This document shows positions 11,475 to 23,265 of a stretch of 64,000 nt of DNA, piece by piece. A model generated the notes under the pieces. That model saw only the letters and a program-made list of their open reading frames with translations, made no database searches and was not told where the DNA came from. This DNA is from Mixophyes australis. Taxonomy: Eukaryota > Chordata > Amphibia > Anura > Limnodynastidae. Where the stretch lies: the NCBI GenBank assembly GCA_036250195.1, contig JAVHZZ010000011.1, positions 61,498,919 through 61,562,918 of the forward strand, written 5' to 3'. Position numbers and translations under genes: made by a program. Position 1 is the stretch's first letter. Each line of letters opens with the position of its first letter.

Positions 11475-11706
11475 GGGGCAGCACATTGACACAGTGGTTA
11501 GTAGTTCTGCCTCTCAGTGTTGAATTCATGGGTTTGATTCCTACTATGGCCCTATCAGTGTGAACTTTATATAATATGCCAGTATTTGTGGGAGTTTCCT
11601 ATGGGTACACAGTCCGAAAGCCTACTGACTGATTAATTTGCTTCTGACAAAAATGTGTATAGTAGGGAATTTAGACTGTAAGCTCCAATGGGTCAAGGAC
11701 TGTTAT
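11475..11706 (+). mobile_element. tRNA-derived SINE, 5' part
   Basis: Begins GGGGCAGCAC. It carries an A-box-like CAGTGGTTAG and a B box GGTTTGATTCC, followed by a body containing GGGAATTTAGACTGTAAGC. This is a common vertebrate tRNA-derived SINE type. It is cut at 11706 by the solo LTR and resumes at 13335. Confidence 0.75.
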
Positions 11707-11835
11707 TGTCACTCACCGGACTGTGAGTGCCATTTCTTCTGTGTTCAGGAACCGTGGCCGTCCGCCATCCTGAGGGTCTGCGCATGTGAAGCCCTTATCA
11801 AACCTTCAGTACCTGTTGCTTTTAATTGATTGGAT

Positions 11836-11893
11836 GATCAGGCAACCCTCTCTATTTAAACCACCTGTGATCATTACCTGGTTGCCTGATCTT
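11836..11893 (+). promoter_or_regulatory. LTR core promoter and predicted self-primer
   Basis: A TATTTAAA box lies at 11853-11860. GCCTGATCTT at 11884-11893 starts 31 nt after the first T of the box, where transcription would begin. Those 10 bases are the reverse complement of the primer-binding position of the full element (62972-62981). The box is also flanked by a 12 bp inverted repeat, GATCAGGCAACC (11836-11847) and GGTTGCCTGATC (11880-11891). Start-site position is inferred from spacing only. Confidence 0.65.
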
Positions 11894-11994
11894 GGAGTCT
11901 CATTCCTCATGAGCCTCTGAAGGTGTTCCTGTGTTCCTCGTGTATTCAGCTCCTGCTGATTCCTGTTTACTGCTATTGTGGTTTCCAGACCACT

Positions 11995-12425
11995 TCAACT
12001 CTCCTGTGTTCATCGTGCTTGCTCTCAGCTGATTCCTATCTGCTATTACTACCGGACTCCTGTTCGTTTCAACTCTCCTGTGTTCATCGTGCCTGCACTC
12101 AGCTGATTCCTATCCGCTGCCTCCGTTACTACTACAGAGTTCCTGATCGTCTCAACTCTCCTGGGTTTATCGTGTCAGCTCTCCGCTACCTCCGTTACTA
12201 CTACAGATTTCCTGATCGTCTCAACTCTCCTGGGTTTATCGTGTCAGCTCTCCGCTACCTCCGTTACTTCTACAGAGTTCCTGATCATCTCAACGCTCCT
12301 GTGTTTATCGTGTCAGCTCTCCGCTGCCTCCGTTACTACTACAGGGTTCCAGACAGCCTTAACTCTCCCGTGTTCTTTATGTTTCCAGTTCCACTTACTA
12401 CTGCTTCCTGAGTATTGCTTCGTTG
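11995..12425 (+). repeat. Tandem repeat in the LTR R region, 69-83 bp units
   Basis: Six units keyed by TCAACTCTCCTG begin at 11995, 12069, 12152, 12221, 12290 and 12359. The related LTR at 58150-58841 has an array of 80 bp units, so copy number and unit length vary between LTRs. Confidence 0.8.
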
Positions 12426-12838
12426 CTTCGTTGATTCTGGATTACCTGCCATGCGCTGCACCAACCTGATTACCGCTTCCACCCTCCAGTGGTCTCTCCT
12501 CCTGCCGGCCTTCAGCCGTTCAGGTATCCCTGCACGTCTCTCTGACAGCCTGCTCTCCTGAACCGCGGTATGCATACTTTCCATTGACTTGGCTTTTGTA
12601 TTGCATATCCATCTGGACTGAGTTGTGTTCTCCTCCGGAGCCTCCTATCCACTGAAGCTATTGTTACCATTGACTTTGTTTCCTATTGCCTGGATAGCTA
12701 TTGTGACTTTGTATACTTCAAGCAGTGCTTGTCAGTTATCGTTGTATTGTGGATATCATCGTGGGATCAAGTTCTGTGTTCCCCGTGTATACTCTGCTTT
12801 ACATTCATCTCCTCGTACCCCTCCTCACATATATATAG

Positions 12839-13105
12839 CAGTGGTACAACTTGCTGACGCAGACCACTGACTCCTGTTCCCTGTGACACCAGTTTCAAGT
12901 ATCCTCTCACATAAGCAGTGGTACAACTTGCTATACGCAGACCACTGACTTCCCCGTTACCTACTTTCACCTGGATTCCATTCCTTCACTATAGACAGCG
13001 GTACAACTTGCTATACGCAGACTGCTGACTCTCACTACCTCCTCGCTACTCCTGGACATTCCTCCTCACTATAGGAGTGGTACAACTTGCTTTACGCAGA
13101 CCACT
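12839..13105 (+). repeat. Array of four short stem-loops in the LTR
   Basis: Units at 12839-12869, 12916-12947, 12996-13027 and 13076-13105 share CAGTGGTACAACTTGCT and end ACCACTG. The outer bases can pair, giving a 6-7 bp stem. In the third unit both arms change (CAGCGGT with ACTGCTG) and pairing is kept with one G-U. The same motif recurs in the 5' LTR at 63203-63385. Confidence 0.7.
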
Positions 13106-13334
13106 GACTTTCCTCACGTTTCCTTGTCCATCTGGTTCCACGTGTACATTCATTTACTCATTACCAGTTGCTGCTAGTCATAGACTTTCCTCGAGCATTC
13201 TCTCACCATCTGCTGTTTCTCCTGTTCCGTTGTCACCCTGCTACCAGAGAACCATAGTACCAACTATATTACTCTGGTGAGTCCATCATCTGGTGATATC
13301 CTGGGCAAAGACTCTTAGTGCCCTTGACAGTTAT

Positions 13335-13447
13335 GAGTGACTCTATAGAATATCAGCTGGGTGAACAAGATGGCCTCCGCACACTTTACAACAATGTAAA
13401 GTGCTTTGAGTTCTATTTGGAGAAAAGTGCTATATAAATAAAATAAA
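13335..13447 (+). mobile_element. tRNA-derived SINE, 3' part
   Basis: Continuation of the SINE cut at 11706, ending in the usual AAGTGCTATATAAATAAAAT tail. Confidence 0.65.
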
Positions 13448-13757
13448 GAATTAAATTAAAAGTACCAGCAAATATATCACATACTTCCCTTAAGTCAAAT
13501 TTGTGGTTTGTTGAATAAAAAAAGGAATTATAGACTGGCTAGCCCATGTTTGTAGTTAACAGGTTAATCAAACTTGAAATTATATCATCCCTTTCATGAA
13601 ATTATGACACAGACCTTTATTTAGTCACACCTTTGCGAATAATATGTCACATGCCTGCAGCAGTGAAAACTAAATATATCTGAAATTGCAATTAAGTAGT
13701 AATGACTATTAACAGTTCAAGGATGAGCATGAAGAGACAGTAGTACTGTGATGTGAT

Positions 13758-14204
13758 GTGATAGTTATCCTAAGAGAGAAGATATGGATGAAAGTGTATA
13801 CTTCTCCCATGCTCAAAGGTTGTCAGATGAGAAAAGAGCAAATGTGCTCAGAAAACCTCACATCACTAAGTCCATTATACAAGAAAAGATGCAATGCCAG
13901 TGTCAGTGGAAATGAAGCAAAGCAAAACAGTACTTATGCATCCTCATCCAATGTATTTAGAATAAAAATATCTAATGGTGTGAAAACATTTGTCAGTTGT
14001 GTGCAGTGCAAACTAATATATGATGGTGATATAGCCCTACGAAATAAAATTACATTAGACAACATAATTTCAGAAACTGCTTGCAAATTTATATCAAGCA
14101 GTGATAATGAACATAAAGTAATCATACTACTAGATGTAGCTGTCATTAGGCAGGCACATAATAAGTGTAAAAAGAATTCCTGCCTCACCAATTACATCTT
14201 GTAA
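13758..14204 (+). other. Open frame with faint BED-finger resemblance
   Basis: A 148 codon open frame. Residues about 73-95 (FRIKISNGVKTFVSCVQC) recall the start of a BED zinc finger, with CxxC, of hAT-derived proteins. The expected HxxxC partners are not evident and the frame ends soon after. No splice sites or promoter were recognised. It could be a decayed transposase fragment or chance. I do not assign a function. Confidence 0.25.
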
Positions 14205-14584
14205 GCACAAGTCACCCCATTCACCCACCAACAAAAATTTTATACTGTAAAGGAATGTGTAATTTACCAACGCAACACCAGACAGTGTTGTGGCTGCTAA
14301 ACCTCCATCACCTACAGCCTTAAAACAGGAATCAAGGCAGTTCTCAATGAAAAAAGCGATACATTATGTAAAAGTCCAGTAATCATTGGAAGCCCAAAAT
14401 CACTTGTTGAAATTTTTGACCTTTATATAATATGAGAATGGCCAGGTGTATGCACTAAGGGTCTAAAATCACCAAAAATGTCTATTACATTACGATTACT
14501 GGAAAATCAGGACAATTATAATGCACAGGAAGCTAATCAGCAAATGTGACATGTCTGTAACCTTAAGAAAGAATCATTGTAGAC

Positions 14585-15320
14585 ACTCAGTGCCTAATTC
14601 ACCAAGGCACACATACTAAGGGTAACGTACGTTTGAAAACGCCCCGCAAATTGGCTCTGCATACCCCCAAATCCAACTAGGGATGGATCTGAAGTTACCT
14701 GCGTTAATGAATACATGTTTAGGACTCTACTATATAAGACACTGTAAGAAACATCCAATACCAGTGTGGAATTTAAAAAAAAATCAAAACAGTGCACAGA
14801 AAAAATAAATAAAGTTCTGTTAATGTCAACTGGCAATATAGGCATTAGTGATAAAACATTACAAATTAAAAAAAGTGTTTTTTTTAATGATTTTATTCCC
14901 ATTAAATACATCTCTTAGAATCTTCTTAATGTCTACTGTACATGAAATTGACTTTTACAGTTGCTACTGATTGCATTCACCTGTTATAGCATCATACTCA
15001 ACCGTCATCATTAGTAAGTAGCACTTAGACTAGCCCTGTAGCTGGAGTAAGAGATACGGATGAAAAACAAGTAGCCAAAGCTTGATTTGGGCACTGCTGC
15101 AATTTTGGCATGCCATTACTGTATATTGACTATGGCCAAAAGCCACTTCCCCACGCTGTTCCCTTCCTGAAATCGTAGACAAGTAGTAAGAGTCCTTTGC
15201 GTTCGATCATGAACTGAACATTGTTGTTTCCTGTGACGTATAGTCCAATTCTGGGCATGTGCAGTGAGTTTGCGTATGATACACTCAAAATCGACAGATA
15301 CGTACCTTGATCAATCAGTC
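14585..15320 (+). repeat. Interspersed DNA repeat, copy B
   Basis: Second copy of the repeat at 5940-6660. It starts near GCCTAATTCACCAAGGCA and contains TAACGTACGTTTGAAAACGC, with the same order of blocks afterwards. Confidence 0.5.
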
Positions 15321-18300
15321 CCTCAGTCTTCCTGTATTGTACTACAGAGAAATATCTGCATATGTTTTCTCTTACTCCACACTACCATATAATTATTTAC
15401 ATTTGTATGTACCCTGCATGTTTTCAGTTGTTATTTTAGGGAGGTGGGGGTACACATTTTTCACTTTAACTACCTAGTTCTATTATCACAATATCGCAAA
15501 GCATCTTTTCAAGTATAACTGATTTTAAGGAAATTTGATCTTACATCTTACAAACTGTCTTATCCTCAATGAAAAAACTATTCTGATTTACCAGATTTCT
15601 ATTAGCAGCAGAGCCTTCTGTTAGTACAATACATACATTTTTACATGCATTTTTATTGGCAGTGATACTTGTTGTAAAATGCACAAGTTGTGACAGCAAT
15701 TAAAGTCTCTTATCTCTGTGTTGCCTTTTCAAAACCATTTTTCATTTTTTTTACTCATAATCATTGCCATTATAAGTGTCAAAATAAATGCATGATAAAA
15801 TCAATTGGTTAATTTTTAAAAAACACAGAAAGAAATGAAAAATGTGCAACATTGCCAAGGTGCCTTGCAAAATACTCATCATTGCTGGACCTTCTTTTGA
15901 GCAATTGCACCAAATTGTGTGCGTTTTCAGGGGTGTTTCTTACTTTATGGAGGATTATATAGCAATACCTTCACATTTCTAAGCACACTTTTTTGTCAAT
16001 GTAATAAAAAATACCTAAAATTCAGCGCTTCCCTTTGCAAATTCACCAATTGGGTTAAACTTCTAATGGCTTATAAGTTTTAGGTAACTGCATATGTGTA
16101 ACATTAATGTGTTCCAAATCAGTGTAACCTATCATTGTACAGAAAATGTTCCATATAGCGCATTTATTGTTCTGAGGGAGGTTAATTTAGGGATTATTTA
16201 TTGTTGATTCATTGTTATAAATGCTAACATTTCTGCATTTTGAGGGGATAACTTTTTGATCACAGTTTCGCTGACTGAATTCATATTTAGACAGTACACT
16301 CGAAACACGGGTCTGATTCATCAAGGATTTTGAGCGTATTACTCTGATAATCCTCATTATACTACTGCAGATAGCTTAACATTTTGCATGTACCATAACA
16401 TAGTCATTAATATATTTTCTTTTTCCATGCAGTCTCAATCATATGCAAGAAGAACATATGATCTAATATTTTGGCATAATGATAAATCTTTGTATCAATA
16501 TAAGTACATTTTTTGTGTAATATGATCTATCAAAATGGGCACTGAACTTCCTTGGTATTGTCAATATGCTTTTAATAATCTTTCTATTGGATACAGCACA
16601 TGAGCAAAACAGAGGATGTGTGATGTTTACCTTGACCTTAGGGCAAAAATAATGTTTGAGCCATTGTCAGATGTCACGCTTAAAATGTTTAATTATCCCA
16701 AAGATAAATCAAAAAAAATACCTCTTGTGTTTGGAAATACTTTTATGCCAACCCAGACAACATTTGTCAAGAATAGGTATTGTGGGGTTGTGGAAATCTG
16801 GGCTTCTCCCAGGAAATATGTGAGGTGGCTGCCAATGTAAATGGGAATATGACAGGAGGGGATCCTATTCCTCCAATGTGAACATGCAAAATAAATCAAA
16901 GAAACCTTTGGCGTCCCAAGGCGCCTGTAAAATGGTTCTATGTTGTGTGATGTTATCTTAAGTAATAGTGAAAATAAAACCGTGAATTAAAAATGAATAC
17001 TTTATAGAAAATAAATCATCAAAATGAAAAAAACTCAGTGTACTGTTGATATCGTGTTGCAATAAATTGCTATAACCCAAGGTGTTTCGCCTGAAAACGG
17101 GCTTCCTCAGGGATAGTTGATGAATGTTTTAAATGGTATTATATTTGTCTATCTGTATGTTTTTCTCAGTGCGCTGAGTATTTTTTTTCATTTTGTTGAC
17201 TTTCCATGATTGCATATATTATCTTTAGCCTACGATCTTTTTCAACTAGGAATTATTACAACTTGTTCCTGCTTCCATCTGGTACAGTCTATGCTTCCGT
17301 GATAATACATTGGATACCGGCATATCCCCTTCAATATACCCTGTTTAAGATTGGGGGAGGAGAGCGTCTTCAGCGTGCACACTGAATATCATCAAACATC
17401 CAGATGACTGAATATCTGTTTGCCAGGTTCAAGCTGCTTTCAGTGGAGACCAGTGGGAGTGGAGAAAGTGGGTTTGATATTCAACCCTAAGGTAACCCCT
17501 AATATTGGACTCTAGCACTCGTTTCTTTTCCACGGATATTCATGTACCTAGCGAAGCAGTATTATGGATAGATTTACTGGATTTTTATTTGTATTGTGCT
17601 TAAAAGAACTCATTTAAATTAGACTTATGTGGAATTCATACAATCTATCAGCAACTATGTGAAGGGCGGAAATATGACACAGAAGGATTAATTATTGAAA
17701 TTAATAGTCCATAGGTTAAACAGTGAACATTTCAACTAGATTGGATAAGTTTCATGAAACACCACTAATCTTTATGATCCTAGAAATCCTATTGGACTCT
17801 ATAATATAATTACACTAAAAATATTGGTCTATTTGTGCTCTATGTTATTGTGCTTTGATCTATTTGTTGTACCTTATTTATTGGGTCAATATAGAGCCAT
17901 TTTAAGCATTTATATATATCCAGGTGCTGTGATTATTCTTTATAAGATCTATACTCATTGTTTTTTTAACAATTGATTTTTTAATAAATTGTTTGTTTTT
18001 TACCATTTCATGAACTCATTTATGGTTATTGGCAATTGGTTCCAGCACTGTTTCTTTTTTTAATTAGTTTTCTTTTAAAGAGCCCACAGACTCTTCTTTA
18101 CAGCAGCAGGTTCCATTTTTGCCTATTATTTTTCTCAATATTAATCTGCCAGTGCCAAGGACTTTCATTTGCTTACCTAAACACAGGGGTCAGTGCACAT
18201 CTCAACTCTACAAGTGACTAAATAAAGATTTATAAAGGAGCTATTAAATATTTAGAAGTTTCCCATTGCATACATGGGTAGTAAAATCACAATGTATTGC

Positions 18301-21270
18301 CTAGCTATTTGTACACTTATATTGTTAAGGGCAGTGGCATACGTAGAACTTTTTGGCTCACGTGCACAGTATTCTGCAGCTTTAAAATCCTTGAAGTGTC
18401 AATGGTCACATAGCTGGGAACTCATTAAGATCCCTGCTGTCTGCCGGTACTACCGAGTTGGTCAGGGCCATGGAACAGCATTGGTGGCAGCTACATAGGA
18501 CTCAGAAACTGAGGGGTTCTTGTCTTTTCCGTAGCAGCTGCTACACTACTGGCTAAGTTTGTTTTGTGACAGTCCTTGTGTTTGGAAAATAGAGCAGTTC
18601 AAATCACAATCAATTGCTAGTATATTTATTACTTATATAGCCAATGGTATTAATGACAAGTACAGAAAAATATATTTTGAAACAGACAGTGTATTCTAAA
18701 CAATGGACAACTTGATTTAATAATCTTCTATATGTCTATTTTTATACATATGACAGAAGTGATAACCAGTAACTGACTTTGATAACACAATGTTAACAGA
18801 GGCAACAATTAGTGTCACAATTTGATCACTGAACAACCACGTACTACTACCACTAGCAAGTGTATATGTTGGACTAAAAGAAATCTTTGCTGTCAATCAA
18901 AATTTGAAAACAATAAAAAAATAGCACTGTTGATAAACATTATTCACAAAACTTTAAATAATGATAAGACTGTAAAAGCACTTTGTAAAATAAAAAATTG
19001 TTATCTACAAACCTATTGTACAACAAAGGATTGTGACAACACGTCTAAGCAATTATGGTATTAAAACTGTAAGAGCAACTATAAAATAATATATCTACCT
19101 AAGCATTTAAATGATAAATCTAACTGAGCATGCAATAACTTAGCTCTCATGACTATAGCAACATATTCTTATACATGACATTTGAAGTAAACAGTGTTCA
19201 CTGAGAGCCAGGACTAAACGTGTCAGCGCTTTAAGAAGAGCACTGACACCTTCTTCCCACAATTTATGTCACAGGGTACTACTTCATCAATATTTATAAA
19301 TGACAGGTGGTTGTTACTCCTGGTAGGGTAATCAAAGATAAGTAAAGCCACTATTTGAAATTACAATACAGTGTATCAAAGGCTGTCTATTATTGAGCTG
19401 AATAGTATACATGAAATAACTGGAGCATTTATACTTAACTAAACACGTCCACTATGATCTCTTTCTTCCTCTGTAGCAGGTTGCCATATTATGAGAGTGA
19501 CATCTTGGTAGATGTGTTTTGTAAAAATGCACTGTGTGGATTATGTTACAACAATTCAATGGCCACAGTTTATGTTTTTTGACTTGTATTAGATCCCATC
19601 ATGACATCATCCTAAAGATTTGTGAAGCGCTTTAGCTGTCTATAGTGGAAAGGTCATTTTCCACATAACTGCTGTTCAATGTCAGGTAAACACTAAATAC
19701 ATTTTACCTTGTGCTTTGTTTCAAATTTTAAATTGTAGGGGTTAGTGGTGCAAACATGGATAAAATGTTTTAAATTATTAACCTTTACAGGTGCTAAGAC
19801 CCCTTCTACACCTGCCCTCACCTCTGAATAACCTTATCAGGTGTTTGAACCTACAGTAGATAAATATATCAACACATAAAATATATTGAGCTGATTTTAT
19901 CTAAACATTTTTAATAATACATATATTGCATTAGGAATATATTTATAGGCTTTAAGCACAGTCTTTGGTCCCTACGATTAATGTTTGTTTCTATATACAA
20001 TGCATCTATTGTATGCTAAATATATAATTACAAGAAAAATAGATTTGTACAATGCAGTTTAGACTCATGAGTGTAATGTACAAGACATTTCAAATATTCA
20101 GAATGTCCTTTAGAAACATTGCTAATCATTCCAATACATATGCAAAATAAACAAAGCAAACAATCAGTTAAGTTATGACATTTGCTGCAAAGTATTTGCA
20201 TATTACATTTTGCATGCCATAATTGTCTTCTTACCTTTGTAAAGAATACATTTCTATAGCCTTATTTGCTGTTGAGGCTTATCCTGAAAGGATTTACAAA
20301 TGTTGTTTAACTGTACAAGTGACAAGAGTTATGAACAGTTGCTGAAGAAATGCAGTGTACTGTATGTGTGTCTTGCTGATTTAAGCATTATCATGGGTGG
20401 TGCTGACTTTGCTATTGTATAAAAAGTGTTTCTCTAGCAGCTATAACTATCACTCGAAAGTGAGACCTTGCTGATATATGTTTTGCACTAATCAACTTCC
20501 TAACATAGCAGAGTAGTAGCTTGTTGAAACATAATAAATATATTTTACATAGTAATGTTTTCTTTGTAATTGTTAAGTTTTTCTCAACTTAGCCACTACT
20601 TTAAATCTGCCTCGTTTTAATTAGTATTTTTCTTTTTCTTTATTCCTTTCCTTTCTCTATTTCCTTTAACTGTTAGTCAGTGATGTGTCCGTCTTTTTTG
20701 TCTATTTTTGTTGTGTGAGTGTATAAATAAGTTATTCAGACAAGTTGTTCTCTTCTGTTTTAGTTACACAATGTTTTCCTTAGGTCATGTCATTCACAAA
20801 TCAATTCTAGTTGATTTCTAAAATTAGACAAGAGTAGTTGGGCTCTGTGGTGCCATGCCAACCAACAACAAAGGAAAAATGTCAAATAACTTTAGCTTAT
20901 TTATGGCAATACAAAGGAACTGCTTCTTTGTGTATGAGTCTATTTTTGCGGCTAATACAGTACAGCAATTTTAAGGCTAATACAGTAGAGCAATTTAAAC
21001 ATGCTTGAGATTGACATAAGAATATCCTTACAAAGATTAAAAGACCAAATAGGGTCTGAGGTTACCTTAGGTTAATTTAAAAATGGGCAGACTAGGTGGG
21101 ATAAGTGGTTCTTAACTACTGTCAAATTCTATTGCAGATAGTAAAGCAAAACATTAAGTAAATCACATTATTCTGCTGCAGGTATATTACTCAGAACAAA
21201 GTGATACATTGTGGATGAAATATATTTAAAGTGTCCTTAGACCTTAAGTTCAAGCTTACTTATATAATAG
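15321..21270. other. AT-rich, mostly unique sequence, no gene seen
   Basis: About 6 kb without a convincing exon, RNA gene or complete element. Minor marks are a GTCTGATTCATCAAGG terminus near 16312, a GTGTTTCGCCTGAAAACGGG segment near 17083, and a CAGTGGCATACGTAG hAT-like terminus near 18333. None has a partner end that I could find. Open frames are short and compositionally biased. Confidence 0.4.
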
Positions 21271-21420
21271 AACTGCGCTTCCCAGCTCCAGTCCTCAAAA
21301 TCCTCCAACAGTCATGTTATGTTCATTCGTAGGGACAGTAATTATCCACAGACAGAAATCCTCAAAAGGGACCCCCTAATGGGGGTTATTTAGAATTGAT
21401 GTTGGGAAACACTGTAATAG
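21271..21420. mobile_element. Decayed hAT-type MITE
   Basis: The left part, CCAGCTCCAGTCCTCAA, resembles the hAT-type termini CAGTGTTTCCCAACTCCAGTCC common in vertebrates. The right end, GTTGGGAAACACTG, is the matching inverse. No clear 8 bp duplication remains. Confidence 0.4.
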
Positions 21421-21534
21421 AAATTTTAATAAGATTCTAAAATATTAATATATAGGAGTTTCAGGATCTCCTCATATCAGAAAATATTTCACCCAAAGAT
21501 TTCAGGATTTTTTCTAGGATGCATCATCCTTAGT

Positions 21535-21536
<2 letters not shown>

Positions 21537-21602
<66 letters not shown>
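21537..21602. repeat. (CA)33 microsatellite
   Basis: Uninterrupted CA dinucleotide run of 66 bases. Confidence 0.97.
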
Positions 21603-21603
<1 letters not shown>

Positions 21604-23265
21604 CCACTGGCACTTCTTCAGGAGATAATGGGAGGGTTTCAATATGCACATTCATGAATAAGTGTGCTAGGAATTAGTAAATAATAGAAAAATTCTAACT
21701 TCATGCCAATTCACATGGATGGTGAAGAGAAGGACAGTAATAATTAATACTTGGAACAATGGTGTGGCAAATTTAAACGTAATATCTGCCCTCCATAAAG
21801 GGGTATAACAATAGCATTGGCAGCCCATGTTACTGCTATGGGACCCGGAAGCACAAGGGGTTTGGAAAGATAAAGGCTCCTAAAACTTATGACTTATGGG
21901 CTCTTTATGCTGTGCTTTCCTGAAAATAGACAGCATAAGTTCTTAATCGTTGAATCACTGTCTTGTTCTGTTTACGCCGCTAGTAGCAGCATGTGTTGGA
22001 GAGCTATTATAATAAAAAAGAAATTAGTAATCTTGCAGATTCACCTTTTGTATTTATTTTTTTATTTACCATAGTGGCACCAAACACAACTTAAACAAAA
22101 ATGTATGTGAATAAAAGCTCTAATAGCAATAGCGGAACCTACAGAATATGGTAGCATTTCATAAACACAATGAGAAAAATAACAGCAACGCCAGCTTTTT
22201 TTATGAAACACATTCAAAAGACATTAATCCAGGTGTCAGTGTGCAAAATACATTAGTCCTAACCATTTATCCAGAAATTAGTCAAAATGTTAGTGTCTTG
22301 ATACAAATAAAGTGTGGTAATATCCATATTGAGCTTTTATTGTTAAAGGTATTTCTACAAAAGTGCTTGAAGCTGATGGGTAGGTACCCCAGCACTAGTA
22401 TGGGTGACATAATTTCTCTCCCCCACTTTCATGGTGATGGATAAAGACTGTAAGGATATATAAGGACCTTAACATTAAACTGGTGCCCATTCTTTTTCCC
22501 ATCCCCCATCTCCCATGGGGATGATTAGACCACCAATGGCATTTACTATTGACTGGTTTTGGCTCTGACTCTCAGAAACAGAGGAGTCTCTACAATGCAG
22601 AAGTTATTCTGATTTCTATGAACATTATAGACAAGCATTATTGTATGTCCTAAACTAATATTGTCACTTTGCTAATGATTTTTAGATCTGTATATCATTT
22701 AGATTCTCCCTATCTAATGACGCAAAATACGGGTCTCTACTCCGTAAACTCAAGCTTTTCAACATGAATGAGCTTTAATAAGCTTCAGCAACATAGGTAA
22801 AAAGTAACTGTTTGCAATGAAACAATTAACACCTAGACCTCATTGGGGCACTACCTCACTTCTTGGTACCTCTTTATCAAATGGGCAGCTAAGCTGTTTA
22901 TCACTTTTATGTAGTGTCAGATATATAGTTCACAATTATTACACTGCTGAGGTTCCTGTTATACCCTGGCATAGAAACAGATATCTAGGGGCATGAGTAC
23001 ATACTGTCTTCAACTGGCCACCATAGCAGTCCTGCTTCTCTATAAAACGGAACCTTGGATCCTGTCTAACACTGTCCAAATCTCATGGAGAACAACATGT
23101 TTCCAAGTCAGGGCCTATATGTTTCCAAGTAAGAGCCTGCAACTTCACTTGCAGCGGACTCTCCTGAGATCCTGTCTAGTGCAAAATTATTATCTTGGGA
23201 CATTCTTCCTTTCCATCTCCAACTGGTCCTCTCACATTTCCCTTGTGTACAATTAATTTCTGCTT
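21603..23265. other. No gene seen
   Basis: Short open frames at 22148-22444 and 22993-23256 lack splice signals, codon bias or recognisable domains. Confidence 0.35.

Larger units (their letters stand above)
11707..13329 (+). mobile_element. Solo LTR, Gypsy family 1 (1623 bp)
   Basis: The LTR runs TGTCACTC...TTGACA and is flanked by a perfect 5 bp duplication GTTAT (11702-11706, 13330-13334). It belongs to the family of the near-complete chromodomain Gypsy at 58150-64000. It contains U3, a TATTTAAA box, a putative self-primer, a tandem-repeat tract and a stem-loop array, listed separately. It inserted into the SINE and later lost its internal region by LTR-LTR recombination. Long open frames inside it are not genes. 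Confidence 0.92.

Noticed and set aside
11475..11560. Functional tRNA gene
   Set aside because: The A and B boxes belong to a diverged tRNA-derived SINE; no cloverleaf or anticodon stem can be drawn.
11923..12411. 162 codon plus-strand frame with repeated LRYYYRVPD
   Set aside because: This is the LTR tandem repeat read in frame. No evidence of a product.
18333..18510. hAT-like terminus CAGTGGCATACGTAG
   Set aside because: No matching inverse end or 8 bp duplication could be found.
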